A stretch of 64,000 nucleotides of DNA from Neckera pumila. Taxonomy: Eukaryota; Streptophyta; Bryopsida; Hypnales; Neckeraceae. The stretch lies in contig OZ018408.1 in NCBI GenBank assembly GCA_963969595.1, positions 12,459,823 through 12,523,822 on the forward strand, written 5' to 3'. Positions 33,261 to 46,626 of the stretch are shown here, piece by piece. Numbering within the stretch: the stretch's first letter is position 1; the number at the start of each line of letters is the position of its first letter. The translations under genes and the position numbers were made by a program. The notes beneath the pieces were generated by a model that was not told the DNA's origin, did no database searches, and saw nothing but the letters and a program-made list of their open reading frames with translations.

Positions 33261-36200
33261 ATGCATTTAAATTAAACCACCATCAACAACATCCGAAGCC
33301 ACTTCAATTCTACGGCACCCTAGGTCTGGAATCCAAGAGTGCAAGATTGCAATAGAGTACCCCAGGTTGGGACAAATAGAAGAGGTCTACCCACGGTTAG
33401 TACAAACCACCCAAACCCAAACCCTAAATCAAAACCGAACCTACAAGATTTTTTTTAAAGACCAATACTTACATTGCTATCTTAGAGAGAAAAAATTCTA
33501 ACTTGGTGTATTATTTACATCCATATTTTATTTATAAGTGAGTATGGCAAAAATTACTAAGTGACCCCCTCGAGATTTTTGAATGGATGATATTAGATAC
33601 GCATCTCCCCCAACATCTCCTACTGTAGCACAATGTGAAAAGTAATGAACTTCAAAATTTTACATCATTCATTACATTAGCAATCCCAGCTTGGAGTCAT
33701 ATGTGTATTAAAGAAACTTGACATACATTTTTTACATGCAATCATCAAGAGTTTTCACAATGTCAATATGTAAACTCCTGCATAGCTATGGATTCATTTG
33801 AGGGACTTTTGTGGACTTCTGTTCATGATCAGCACTTGAACTATCCACCAATAGTTCTGATGCTGACACAAAGGTTTCACCCTAAAACTATAGGATATCT
33901 TGGTTCTTTTCATAGCCAATACTATAAGAAGACTACTTTTTGGCAATGTTTTAACCCTAACGTGTGATGTTTGATAAAACATAAAGATTTCAAAAGACAT
34001 TTGGCCCGACAAGATAGATTTTTACAAGATCATGTTTCACCAAGACTACTTTACAATTGCCATTTCTTGTGCAAAGAGCTATAATGCAAAAAATGTGTTT
34101 GTTTTGCATATTGAACCCCTACATTTGACTTGTATAAGACTTGAACAAGAAAAAAATGTTGATTTTTTTAATAAAGTAATCCTTCTATCTCAATTAATCC
34201 ATGGTTTCTTAGAAAACCTTCAATTAGCACATAAGTTGTTCCTATTTGGACAGATAGGCATAGTTCTTGTAGCTTTTAGTTAGGCCCAGCAAGTCTACAA
34301 GTTTCAAACCCAAAAGTCAAACAAACCATGCTCAGAAAAAGTAGCAAAATTGATCATTTCCTTATTTTCATCAATTGGCTCTAGTGCAATTAATTCCGAT
34401 TGTCCTACTACCAACTCCCATTAATTTTGAATTTTACTTTGATGTGGTCCTCTCCATTCAACGTCAATGAGTTAAAGCAACAATCAACTTCTTTAGTCAA
34501 TTTTGATGACCTCAAGTCAACATTTTCCGATCCTTTCTTTGCAATTTCTAATCCCTTCTTTGTGGCCACAATCTGTAATTCTTGTTTGATTAGCATTTTT
34601 CCGCATTCTTTGAATGCATAAAAAATCTTGCCAGCGTGAGATCTCAACTTAGATCAATCAACCCCTGTGATCATGTCTTTTGAAGAAATGCAATTACAAT
34701 GTGAGATTCACTGCAATTAAGTTTGGAAGTCACTGCAACTAGAGTTTGGGAGTCATTGCAATTACAGTTTGGGAGTCATTGCTATCAAATTGTAAGATTC
34801 AGTCTACTTAGGCTTTGGAATTCAAGTTCAATCGGATCGTGGAATGAAGGGCAATTGACTCTTACGATTGAAGTGCCATAAGTCCAATGCTTCAAGTTTT
34901 GTCAATTTCCATGAACAATTGTAACATCAAATTTAAATTGAGACAAACAGATTTAGAAAATAATTTAGATAAAGGCAATGCTTTGTAAGATTATAGTGGT
35001 TCAAGTAATTTGTTACATTTGGTTTTCTTACCTTAATATATTAGGTTTTCAAACTTTGAATCATCTTTACTTAGAACTTTTGCATTATAAAGTTTTGAGG
35101 AATTTTTAATGGCGGAGAATTTTAGATGGAAATCTAGGCAAAAACAAATAAATTAATTAATGATTTTTTTTTTAGGCGTTTTCAAACTATGTATGTCTAA
35201 TTTGGCCAATAATGTACTAGTGATTTTGGAACAAAGCTATGCCAGTTTGCCATTATATCAACTTCTAGAATATTTATACTTTGGTATGCATGTTTTTCAC
35301 TAAGCATTCTACCCCCCTAATGGTCGAAGAGGGATTGTGATGAGAAAGATGCTTAGTATATGAGAGTTGAGAATGCTTGAATTGAAAAAACATTTGAGGG
35401 AATTTGTCAAGTATAACAATATAAACTGAAGCATCTATAAGGTGTCGATTATGCAAAATAAAAAATAGATTTGGACTATCCGATTGAGAGATTATAACTG
35501 TACAAATCAAACATTCACTTGATTGGCAGGCTGCCTTCTACGAGCTCAAGTCGACTCTTACCTGGCATCAGAGCAGACAAAAGAAAATGTTGAAAAAATC
35601 AACACCTCACAATATAAGACGAGTAATCAGCGATGAAGTAAACAAATTTGCTGCAGAAAATCATGAAAGACGAGCGAGGTGGTTGTCTTAAAATAAGAGG
35701 TCTATTGCTCTCAGCTTTTGCATTTGGAGAAAGATAACTTCAAATTTTACTTGTTCTGTAGCTCAAGCAAGGATAGTGCAGAGGCAATAGAAAGGACAAA
35801 GAAGCATTTTGAAGCACAAGGCAACTGAAAATTTTCAATCCACAAGGACATACATTGACTCTATAATTTTTGGTGATGAGTTTTTTGTGATCTAAGTAGC
35901 ACCTCAACAAACAATGATAGTTAACTTCAAAACCAATCACCTAAAAAAATGCAACTAAGACATTATTTTGGTAAGAAAGATAAAGGCATTTGAAGTCATC
36001 TATCATTCTATTTTTCTTAAACTTTGTCCCTTAGAGGTTATTGAACTTTGTATAAGCATACATACATTTGTATATATGAATCTATTCTTGAAATAAAATT
36101 TCTGACTTCTTCTAATTGGCATTGAATATTTGAAAACATAAAAGAAAAAATTATTTTGACTACATTGAAAATTAGGTCAAATCACTTAAACTATTGCTCA

Positions 36201-39070
36201 TATATTTTTCCACTTTTCTATGAGCAATCACTACATTTTTGGTAATCATGATAATACATGAACCCAAACACTCCACCATAGCTTCTTTGAGAGCTTGAAA
36301 ATGCCCATTCTTTAAAGACTTGATATGCAAAAAAATATACAAGGAGGAAAAGAAATTTAAATAGTTAATAGTTCTAAATTGAATTTGAAACATGTCAATT
36401 CTAACAATGATATTGTTGTAGCATGCAATCTCCACCCTATAGATGTTTTTGTATGAATTTTTTTTAATACTAAATTCAAAAACAAATCTTGTACATTTAA
36501 TTTTTCCAAGCAAAAGCCCTAGTTGATTACAAAACAACATTCTTCAACACTCTTACAATATTGATTCAAATGGAATGAATCAAAGCCCTCTATGTAGACA
36601 TGTATATATTCAGCAATTAAGGAAACTAAAAAATAATAATGAATCCTTGCATTTATCTTTTGCTACTTGAGCTTGAGCATTTTGTACTTAGTAAGCACAC
36701 TCTTTGTTCCATGCACCAACTAAAATAAAAAAGTATTCCCTCTTACATGTCCTTATCTTCAAAAGGATTTTCAAGAAATGATAATAAAATTTGGCATCAT
36801 AGGAACCTTCCCCAAATCCAAAAAAATCCATTAATTTATATGACTTTGGACCTTCAAGGAGTTAATTATACCTTGGAACTAATATGTCTCTTTACCAAGC
36901 TGCATTATATTTATAGTTTTGACAACATTTGTACCATCATCAATTATGTCAACACCCCTGCACATTCCTAGATATTGCAATCAATCACTACCAACTTATG
37001 AAAAGATTTAGTAACAAAAAGCACACTGCACACACTTACAACTATCATGATAGACAAGGAATGCTAACTCAAGTGGCAACTCTAATTTTTAATAAGGAAC
37101 GGTCTAATTAATTGTCATATTAGTTAGAATGACATAATAAAGATAAAACACATTTGAAACCTTAGATCTACACCAATTCTTATTTTAAGATCATCAGTTT
37201 TGTTAAATTGATACAACTAAGGCATCCATGCATATACACAAAGCTCTAAAAACTAGGATTGGTGTAGATATAAGTTTTAGCTTGCACACCTTAGAAAATG
37301 ACAAGGACACAAAGTTATGCAATATTTAAGAACTGTGAGCACTTGAATGTCACAATTTCAAATCACACCAATTTCACTAATATGACCATACTAATTATTT
37401 TGGAAGTTTAGGGGTGTAGTTGTTATCAATATAAAAAGATTATATAAGGTAAACTCATCCATTACAATTCATAGAAGTAATCTAAATAACATCAAGAATA
37501 AGCTTAGGCTGACACAATTTCATAGAAAGATATACTATAGCATAGAAAAATGCATGTAGAAATTATTTTTCATAACAAAAATTGTTATCTTTATGAATTT
37601 TCAAAGTAGGTTCCAAAAAACTCTAGCTCTGTTGATAAGAAGGAACAAGAGCATCCCAAAAGAAATCCACAATCAAAGAATATTTGACCTAGGGTGCATA
37701 AATGAATATCTTTAAACCACATAAAATATATAATCCTTAAAAGACTAAGCTCGAGCCCTAATGAATTCATGCAAAATTCAATCTAAATTGTCAATCTCAT
37801 GCAATCATGTATTAGTGTACAAATTGCTTACCAACAAATAAACATGCCTCTTACCACACGTATTCCCTTGGAAATTCAAAAAGGCCTTCAATTCTTTCAT
37901 TTTTTCACGTCAAGCATTCTTTCTTGAAACTCCGATAAATATTGCAAAAGTCTAAGGTTTTTTTCTTTTTTATAAGCAAACTTCAACAATCTAGGCTAAT
38001 AAGAAATTTTGCTAAGAAAAAAATATATTGGATTTGTTTTAAAAGTAAATGAACAAGTAGAAAATTTTGAATCATTCTACATCAATAAATGAAATGAAAG
38101 TTCCTATAAATTTCATCTTTGGGCAATTATAGAATTTCTTTAAAAAATTTATATTTGGAATTCATTTGCAAACTTGATTTTTATAATTCTAGAATAAAAA
38201 ACAAAATATAGGACGTGGATTGCCTAATGTAACATTTTCAGCATTTTTTTAATGTTGTTGGCAACTTAGTATATGTTCTCAGCATGTAATATCTTCTATC
38301 TTTTGGAAAATTCAAGAATGAATACAAAGTATTTATTGTAAAAACAAATTCATGTCTTTTCAACTTAATTCTTCATCACTAGTTTACACTCTTCAAGTTG
38401 TAGGACATACAAATCCTTTGATAATAAGTTTGAACTTCACCTTATTGGGTTTAAGAAACATATTAACAAATTTGAAGAATCATGGTCTTTCAATTGGTGA
38501 GAGTTTTTACAATGAAATTTTTAGAAGATATCCTTCAACAATTTAACTAAGAAATCCTGTGGTTGGATCTACCAATAAAGCAAAGAAAGACAACAAGCTT
38601 AGCATTGTACTCATAAAATGGTGCTTTGTGACATTTTTTGGCTTCAACCACCATAGAACTTGGGTGATTAATTGCCACCAATTTCTAAAATTGACCTAAT
38701 GGTCCTAATCTTTTTACATTCCATTCCTCTCTTTGATTGAGAAGGACAAGAACAAAAGTGACATTAAAGTAGTTATATACATTACAAAATTTGAGAATGC
38801 CTACCTTAATTCAATCAATCTTTCTATGCTTTAGGAATTATGTAGAATTAGAAGTCGTCTTCCAAAGAAGATTTATTAGAGTTTATCATTATAGTATTGA
38901 GATGGAGTTGTTTCTCAAGAGGGTGATAATTGTTCAAATGAGATGATAAATTCTGTTTTGTTTCCTCTATAGTAAATTCTAAAACACTCTTGTACCCAAA
39001 ATAGGAAAAGAAGCCAAAATCCAACAGCACTTTCAAAGAAAGAAAATAAAATAGGAGGATGCCATAGTTG
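33261..39070. other. Long non-coding AT-rich region
   Basis: No coding frame with domain or composition support was found. A degenerate tandem run of about four 24-28 bp units (GTTTGGGAGTCATTGCAATTA-like) occupies about 34700-34800. The rest is unique-looking AT-rich DNA. Open frames such as 36172-36540 and 34400-34621 are treated as chance. Confidence 0.35.
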
Positions 39071-39406
39071 TTAGAGAAAATTTCAGGCCTCTAGAGGGTC
39101 TCTCCACAAACCTTCTTAGTACCCAGAATTTTCGTTTATCGGGTTTGAAAATTTATTTTTTCCCCTATATCTGTACAGCTAAAACTGCAGTGACAGTGGC
39201 GCAGGAACCTAGATTTATGAATAAAACAAAATTAAAAATTAAAACAAAATTAAAAAAATTAAAATTTGCAAAGCTTGATTGCTTCGGCGAGCAGTCATAC
39301 ACTTTAATTCCTCATGGAGGGTACTTTTCCGGTTGACAAGCCAAGCTTGAAATAGCTTGACATGTCAATCTAGAGAGGCCCTCCCAAGGGCTGATTTTTT
39401 CTCTAA
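39071..39406. mobile_element. 336-bp terminal-inverted-repeat element (same family as 9527-9881)
   Basis: The ends are TTAGAGAAAATTTCAGGCC and the inverted GGGCTGATTTTTTCTCTAA. The interior shares with 9527-9881 the blocks GGGTTTGAAAATTATTTTTTCCC (in similar form), TACAGCTAAAACTGCAGTGA, GCAGTCATAC and CAAGCCAAGCTTGAAATAG. It lies about 220 bases beyond the 3' end of kinase copy 2. Confidence 0.7.
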
Positions 39407-39626
39407 TGTTTCAACTTCAAAAATTGTAACTAATTCAGTGAAGGCCCCAAAAAATATGAAACCACTTACAGCATTAGATGCCAATTTCATTTTCTTTTGA
39501 TGAGTCTAAAAATAACAATAATTCAAGGACTTTCGCTTCCCCAAAATGCAATCAGCAGACCTGTAAATGATCACTTTATGGACCTGCTACCTCATACGGA
39601 TTTGGCCAGAGAATGCGAAGCACAAT
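39407..39626. other. 3' flank of kinase copy 2
   Basis: Mixed composition. It probably contains the 3' UTR, or a further small exon if the donor-like GAAG-GTACAC before the stop is used. Nothing else is seen. Confidence 0.35.
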
Positions 39627-40736
39627 TCAAACCGTCATAGGGACAGTCAGAAAGCGTGTACCTTCATTCTTTCGGAGTCCGAGGTCATTGATCTTGATGC
39701 TGCGGGAAAGTGTCATACATATCTCTGCGAAACAGGGCCGGTCTTCAGGTTTTGGTGCTTCACACCTGAGAAGGAAATATTGGAGAGAAGACAGGTGGTC
39801 ACTCTCGTGGACATTGGCGACGACCTCGTTAGCTAAAACGCCGAAGCTGAACACATCGACTTTGGGGGGATCAATAAACAGGACAGCTTCTTCGAGGTCT
39901 TCCTTCTTCCGGAGTTTGCGACATCGTTTCATTTCGGGTGCAAGGTATCTGTAGGTACCAATCTTCATGTCCAAGTTCCCCCTTGTTGCTGTACCGGAAG
40001 AATGGAAGCGCTGGGCGCAACCAAAGTCGGCCACCTTCACCAGGTGAAATGGGACATCCGGGTGAGGCATGGCCAACTTACTCAGAAGAATATTGCCCGG
40101 TTTCAGATCTCCATGTATAAAGCTGTTCTCGTGAAGGTGCCTCACTGCCTCCGCCACTTGCAGCAGCATCTCCAGTGAGTCTCTCAATGAAAACGGTGGA
40201 TCCATTTCTTCCGATCTAGACAAGAAACTTTCGAGGTCTTCGTCTAAAACTTCCATGAACAAGTCACAATCGGTGGAGCACCCAAAACAGTGTACGATAT
40301 TCGGATGAGAGACTTGCAAAGCAACCTCCAGTTCTCTGTTGAACTTGGGGTTCTGGAACTTGGGGTTGTGAAGCAAATCGTCACTGCAATGGAATCGTTT
40401 CCTGGCAAAGGTGCCATCTCGCCATAGTACTATGGAAACTTCTCCATCGGTCCCTCCCTTAATGTCCCTCACCGGCTCTACATCTTTCGCCTCCAAGAAC
40501 CAGAGTTTTAGTAAGTTGGGTAATTCGTCAACAGCTATGCAATCAGATTCCAATCTGCTCCTCAGTTGCTTAGCAAGGGCGCAATTCGTACAAGACTGAT
40601 GTGGGATTTGTCCTTCCAGTGCAGGACCGATATCGCTAGTCACTTGGACGAACCCTCCCGTGCATTGGTGTCCACGACATGTGGCCCTCACGCCTTCAAG
40701 CCTAGTCAAGTACGCGACGCTGGGGACAACGTTGCT
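39627..40736 (-). CDS. Ser/Thr protein kinase, copy 2, kinase exon
   Basis: The frame is open from an acceptor (TATTCAG before 40736) to a TGA at 39629-39627. About 25 residues in there is a Cys/His cluster (TCRGHQCTGGFV and, after about 15 residues, SCTNCALAKQL), which could bind zinc. The kinase domain follows: Gly loop IKGGTDGEVSI, ATP-site Lys in FARKRFH, a HPNIVHCFG motif, HGDLKPGNILL with the catalytic Asp, VADFGCA, RYLAPEM and DVFSFGVLA. All key residues are present, so it should be an active cytosolic kinase of a plant receptor-like/TKL type. No transmembrane segment or ATG is seen in this exon, so it needs the upstream exon at 40870-40992. The substrate is unknown. A paralogue lies at 8344-9462. 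Confidence 0.8.
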   Translation of the reverse strand, partial: SNVVPSVAYLTRLEGVRATCRGHQCTGGFVQVTSDIGPALEGQIPHQSCTNCALAKQLRSRLESDCIAVDELPNLLKLWFLEAKDVEPVRDIKGGTDGEVSIVLWRDGTFARKRFHCSDDLLHNPKFQNPKFNRELEVALQVSHPNIVHCFGCSTDCDLFMEVLDEDLESFLSRSEEMDPPFSLRDSLEMLLQVAEAVRHLHENSFIHGDLKPGNILLSKLAMPHPDVPFHLVKVADFGCAQRFHSSGTATRGNLDMKIGTYRYLAPEMKRCRKLRKKEDLEEAVLFIDPPKVDVFSFGVLANEVVANVHESDHLSSLQYFLLRCEAPKPEDRPCFAEICMTLSRSIKINDLGLRKNEGTRFLTVPMTV

Positions 40737-40869
40737 CTGAATAGTGAATACTAAGCTCGGACTCAGACTTCAGAGCAGTGTCCTGTGATGTTAGAACTGT
40801 TAAAAGCCATTGCTCTGAACAGTTGCTTCTGTAAAAGCTTCGGGATGCAGCGGTCTGACATATGCACCT

Positions 40870-40992
40870 GGCCAGGCTTTCAGCAGAACCTGCAAGAAAC
40901 CGAAGAAACTGCAATTTGTCATCGGGAGGACTGACACAATTCTGCAGAGTTTCTGTTCCTCTCAGCCGCGCAAGTTCTAGCAAGAACTCCAT
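40870..40992 (-). CDS. Presumed first exon of kinase copy 2
   Basis: The ATG at 40992 opens a 96-codon frame (MEFLLELARLRGTETLQNCV...). Comparison with copy 1 shows sequence conservation over the whole stretch. A donor-like AG-GTGCAT lies at about 40869. The exon-to-exon join to the kinase exon at 40736 does not agree in phase with the simplest donor and acceptor, so the exact splice is unresolved. Acceptors at TCACAG (about 40785) or CTGAG (about 40766) are alternatives. The N-terminus is Leu/Arg-rich with no signal peptide. Confidence 0.45.
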
Positions 40993-41545
40993 ACGGCTCT
41001 CTCGGTTATATGTGACAATCTCCCGACAGTCCGAAGCACAATCCTTGAAATTAAGCAGTCGGATTGAGCTGGTCTCAGGACTCCCTATCCGATTTCATGA
41101 AACTTTCGGTCCGTTTAAAGAATCCAGAAGTCAGAGGCAGATCGGAACTCTAAGCAAAGAGTTGCAACCCCGTCAACCAACCAGGGTCGCTCAAGGGTTG
41201 TGTAGATTCAATGACCCCACAGTATGACAGTACGCGTTACGAGAGTCCTCCCTTGCCTAACTCATAGTGCACCGACAGAGCTTCATATCTAGTCACACAT
41301 ACCTCAGACCTGATTCTTATAAACCCCAGATGTCTGACTGATCGAGCAAGACAAGTCTCTTAGTGCCGATCTACAATAGCCAGAAAAAGGCCACAGACAA
41401 CTACATTGAAGTCGGCGATAAGCATCTAGACTGCCCTACCAAGTTATCCACCGCAAAGCCACTGGTTTCTACTCAGTCGACTGTGGGCCCTGAAGTCTCA
41501 CTTACACATACGCATTGGCAAGTCTATGTGACGTGGAAACCTTCC
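40993..41545 (-). promoter_or_regulatory. Leader and promoter block of kinase copy 2
   Basis: This block is conserved with 10064-10210 and 12673-13060 of copy 1 once the insertions there are removed. On the minus strand TTTATAAGAATCAG (plus 41310-41323) is a conserved TATA-like site. Preservation of non-coding order in both loci shows the duplicated segment was at least 1.9 kb and included regulatory DNA. Confidence 0.5.
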
Positions 41546-42735
41546 CTTCTCGGAGAGCGTTGACACATACTCCTTGAGCCTAGGCGGAGGGATTGACCGA
41601 GTGCCCCATTTGTCGCAGGATATTTTGATGCAGACCAATGCATGAGATGCAATGATCGATGTAGAGCCGTGGTGCTCTTGTCCAAGGAATACTTCCTCGA
41701 GCCAGCTGCTTGCCTTTGACTGGACGGGGGCGCGGGACGTGATTCACGTGAACCAGTCGTGATTCTAATTAAAGTCATATACGGAATATATAACTGCAAT
41801 GGCGGAGTCCAGAGTTGTAAATCTTGTTAATTTAATATTGATGGCCACTTGCCCACTTCCCTGAGTGAGTGCTCCAAGCGAGCCCCGGCCCCACTGCGTA
41901 CAGTACGTAGGGTTCTGCAAAGTGAGCACGGCACCTACATCTAGCTACCCTACGAGTGGTTCCTGTTCTTCAACACTGATATTTCAAGCAACGCTCTTCT
42001 CGAACTTCCTCACTACCTTACGCTGTAAGCCGAAGCTTCTGCCTTCGCAATACCTCCTCCCCTTCGTTCAAATGCCACGAAATGATGCAATGATGCGTGT
42101 ACGGGAAATCACCTCGTTCCGAAACCTGAGCTCTGTTCGCAGATCCATTATAGCCCATCTTGTTCAAATAGTCTCTCGTTCACGTTGATGTTCGATTTGT
42201 GTGGGCTTGAGGTCGAAGGTTCTGAGCTTTGGGATGCTGAAGAATCGCTGAATGCGCCACGGGCTGTTTCCTTCGGATTTTCAGGTAGCTGAGGTGCATC
42301 ATCTCATCAAACTTGATTCCGCTTCTTGGGCTTCCTTCTCGTTCCTTTACTTTTGTGCGGAATCATTGTTCTGCCTCTGCCTTCCTTGCAACGAGGTGAA
42401 GTAGTACTCATGTATTTCGTTCTGGTACATGAACATTGCAGATCTCCATCAAAGTCTGAACAGGGAACTATACCCTCTTTGGTCCAAGGACGCTAAAATT
42501 TCTTCATGGAGATGCTGGGGGCATCCCTCTCTTCTGCGATTCTCCCCACCGTCTGCTACGACAAGTACAACACTGTACGTTACCTTAGCCGCTCTCTATG
42601 TTCAGTACGATTGTGACGTTGGCTCTTGTGAAACCATACCGAGGCGAAGACTTCACATAGAAGTGTTTAAATCCGTTAGGCTTCCGATTTTGTCATTTAG
42701 GATATTTGGAGTCTTTGGAGTGTCAATAAGGTAGA
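41546..42735. other. GC-richer region, possible decayed coding on minus strand
   Basis: Composition is clearly different from the AT-rich flanks. On the minus strand from an ATG near 42412, MSTTSPRCKEGRGRTMIPHK and a Lys/Arg-rich stretch are followed by two stops. A Ser/Pro-rich acidic stretch (DDAPQLPENPKETARGAF) then runs to a stop near 42150. This resembles the linker sequence of nuclear or transposon proteins but is not recognised. Plus-strand frames at 41865-42188 and 42429-42734 are no better supported. Confidence 0.3.
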
Positions 42736-45390
42736 AACACCCAATAGCGTCCCTGTACCTAATCTTTGTTCCTAGATGGACATTAAACAGTCCTTAACCT
42801 TCCATTGAATGGTCTTTGACATGTGTCATGAAGTTTTCTCTTCTCTTCACTGTGATTGGATAAGTGTTGAATTTGTCAGAATTCAGATTTAAGTCCACCT
42901 ACAGGACGGTTCCAGTGGTCTAGGGGACTGCAACTTTGAAAATTTTCATAGAAAATACATGGAAAGTATGCCAAGTTTGAAAAATCTTTTTTTTTTTTTG
43001 AAAATTCATGATTTTCTCTCGCCTTTACTACAAAAATATTAATTCTTTGAAATGGTGCCTCCAAGTATGCTGAATTCTTTATTTTGATAGTTTTGGATGC
43101 TTTCACCTTATGACCTCAAATTATCTTAGTCTCTTAAATGTCTATAACTAATCACATGGGCTAGCATGGCTCTAAAGTAGTAGAGCTTTATTTTGTTAAA
43201 GTGTTGAGTCTCTCAAAGATTATTTAAGGAAATAATTCAAAGATGTAGCTAGTGAGGTATGTACACCTAATTGCAAACCCTACTTAATTGTGTCATTATC
43301 TACGCTTCTTTATTTTAGAACTAAATCTAGGATAGTTATTTTTGGTCTTATGAGATTTGTGCCACATGAACAAGAGAAGCATAACAACTCTACATTGAGG
43401 TTCTAAATTGAATATGGAATATGGAATATGGATAGTGATGCAATAAGGTAATGGTCACAATTAGGTACACTTCTCTAAGGGTTTTCCAAATCTCTCATCA
43501 AATCTTGAATTTGAAATATACAAAATTGCCCAAAATATATGTAATTTCTCTTGGGTATAGTGTGAAATCTATTTGTTTACAATATTTTTTCAAATTTGTA
43601 ATTTTGGTACTATTTACATACATCAACTTAACCATGAAGGATGATTGCACCAAACACTTGTACTATTTGTTGTGTTTTGCAATAATACTCATGATTTTTT
43701 TTGGAGTACTTTAAAATTAGAAAATCATTTTACTTTTTATTTTTAAATATGGCTAATGTATAGACCTTTGAGATGAAGGTAACCACCAAAGGAAAAGCCT
43801 ATAAAAATTCTCTAAATAGGAGAGCTAGAAAAGTGCCAAAACTCAAGAAAATAGATATTTTGATGTTTAAATAAGTTAAAAATCGGAAAAAATTTAAATG
43901 AATAGAATAAAAAAATGGACATTTCTAACAACTCTATGGAGATGGTCATTCACCAGAGGAACCACCAAAAATATGTTTTATATGTTTCAAAATGGAAGCT
44001 GAATGAAGCTCGCTTTGTGGACTTTTACACCACATAAAATTAAATATTTTTAGACTTCTTTTGCACTATAGCTATACATCTACTAGAAGACCATCTCCCT
44101 CAAATTTTAGTTCCAAATTTGGTTTTTTGGATACTAAATAGTACTAAGAACTCCAAAATTGGCAAGTGTGAGTGTGTGACATAAAATTGGGGGCAACTAT
44201 TAAATATTATAACATTTTTTTTTAATTCCAAAAAACTTAGATAAGGCGTACAATAGTCATAAGCACCTTATCTATGAATTTGGAATCATTTGGAGTCAAA
44301 ACTCAAAAGTTATGGCCAAAATAATAATCAGCATGCAACATGTGATAGGAAATAGTACAAGTGTTTCGTGCAATCACCTTAAAGAAACATTTTGCCTTCC
44401 TATTCTAGATTTGGAAAGAATTCTCTTCAATGCTTGCTTTAAAAACAGTGGTGAAGTTTCTTTCATTGTGGTACTTTTGACTTTTTGACTTTAGAAGATG
44501 TTTAATCTATGGATTAGGTGCCATATAGTCTATTTTGGCAATTTTTAGCTCTTCATTCCTTGCCTGAAATTTAGCGATTAAACTCTCTTTTTTAAAATTT
44601 TAGCTATAAGAATGATTTTTTTTTTAGTTTGAGCCTAATAGATGAAATGAAACATATTTAGCCTAGTTTCTACTCCAATTTGAAAAGTTGAAGATTTCCT
44701 ACAATTCAAATATGTTCTTACAACTTGAGCTTTAGACCTGTGACTATGTTCTTTTCATATTTTAATCGTAGAATTATACAGTACCTTGATTTTCTCTATG
44801 ATGTTTCTCCATATGTATAACTATGTAGGAAATTTCAGAATTTTTAAGTATGATATGACTTATTTCTAACTTTTAATTCAAAAATTCATTGTACTTTCAA
44901 AATCATCACAAAAAAATTTGAAATTCTTTTGCCATAGAGAAAGTACATTGAAAAATGAAAAAATTACAGTATGAAGGACTTCAATTGAAGACCAAAAAAG
45001 TGGTCATGGGTAAATTTTTTTGATTGAATGAGAAAATTTACATACATCTACCTAACAAGGTAAACTTAGATATGAACTTTGAATAATTTTTGGATAGTCA
45101 AATTTATATGCATATAAAAATTCTTATTGTAGCTGGAATTTGTGGTTCAAAATTAAATAGTAACCTATCTAGTTATTATTTAATAATGATGACATTTGCT
45201 TGGTTTTGTCTTTGTTTGTCTTTTTTAGTACTCTCGCATGTTTGTCCTGCAACATATTTCATATTCTAACATTGTATCGTACATTGTTGAGTAAGCTACT
45301 TAGGTGATGTTAGCATGAGTAGGTTTTTTACTATTGTGGAAATATCTCTTTTTGTGGTTGATTGAAGTCTTATTTGCATTTGAAAACAGC
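42736..45390. other. Non-coding AT-rich region
   Basis: No coding support and no clear repeat boundary were seen. Confidence 0.35.
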
Positions 45391-45502
45391 ATGGAAGGAC
45401 TTACAAAATTGGAACTAATGAGGAAAGACATTCGTTGACTTGAAGGATCTTCTATGTTTGATGTAGAATTGGCTTCTGGAAGATTCATAATTGTGGATCA
45501 AC

Positions 45503-46626
45503 ATGGCTTCTACTTCTTATCAAAAAGTAGCTACAGATCTTCCTCGAAAGTTAGAGCCAAAGGATTTTCCAGTCTTGCGACGATTGGCAAGAGGTCTGTC
45601 AAGTTTTATATATGAGACGACATGGCAAGGAAAAAGGCACTCAAGAAAAGACTTTCCAATTGGATCAGTTGCAGGCAAATCTATTTTTGAAAATGAAACA
45701 AAAAGTCTCTTTGATCTTGATCATCCAAGCATTGTGAAATGCTTTGGCTACACTCTTGGGAAGAGTGCATGCTCACTCCTCCAAGAGTATGTAGATGACA
45801 ATCTCCAAAGTATCATACAAAAAAAGATTGAATTACAAAAAAAAAAAATCTTCCAGCTCTTGGCACTCAAGAGTCTTGAGCATTGATGAGATCAAAGGAT
45901 TGTTATCAAGTCCAAATAAAGATGAGATTGTTGTGGATGATCAAGGAAGTTTACGTCTTGAAGGTACACTCCCGCTTAGTTTATCTGGGACTTTTGATAT
46001 CATATTACAAATTGCAATTGGCATGAAGTATTTGCATGACAATGCAATTGTCCATGGAGACTTGAAACCCAATAATGTTTTGGTGCATCAAGGATTGCAT
46101 GGCAAGTTTGAAGTAAAGATCAATGATTTTGGTCTTATTGGAACAAAAAGATATAGTAGATTGGATTCCAAACTTAGACATTATTTGGATATATTGATGT
46201 GGAAAGCTCCAGAATTTTTAGATGAACTACTTGGTCCTTCAACTAAATATTCCAACAATCCCTTCAGTGACTCTGATACAGATGAAGAGGTCATTAAAGA
46301 TGAACTTAAAGAAAGTAGAAGTTCAAGTGATTTTGAAAAGGGCAAGTTGTTTATGGCCGACGTCTACAGCTTTGGACTATTGTGTATATATATTATGGGT
46401 GGGGAGCTTATGCATCCAAATTTGAGATTGACACAATTCCAAAATAAAAAATTAGATGATTTTAGATTGAAATTACCTTCAGCATGTCTAGAGCTTTTGA
46501 ACTCCCTCATATGTAGATGCTTGGAATTTGAACCTTCAATAAGGCCTACATTCTCTACTATTGTGATCAACTTTGCAACATGGACTTTGAAGTCTTACTT
46601 ATCAAATTCTCCAAATTCATTGGAAG
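45503..46626 (+). CDS. Protein kinase exon of the kinase-TPR locus
   Basis: From the ATG at 45503 the frame gives FPVLRRLARGLSSFIYETTW, the ATP-site Lys in SRKDFP, and HPSIVKCFGYTLGKS. At A12 (45837-45848) the frame changes, and the downstream frame then gives MKYLHDNAIVHGDLKPNN (catalytic Asp), KINDFGL (DFG), WKAPEF, an acidic insert (DSDTDEEVIKDELKE) and DVYSFGLLC, ending near LEFEPSIRPTFS. All catalytic motifs exist but lie in two frames. An upstream stretch from ATG 45391 (MEGLTKLELMRKDIR, stop, MFDVELASGRFIIVDQHG) in a third register is protein-like and is probably the true N-terminus. The exon ends in phase 1 at GAAG-GTATGT. Confidence 0.7.
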
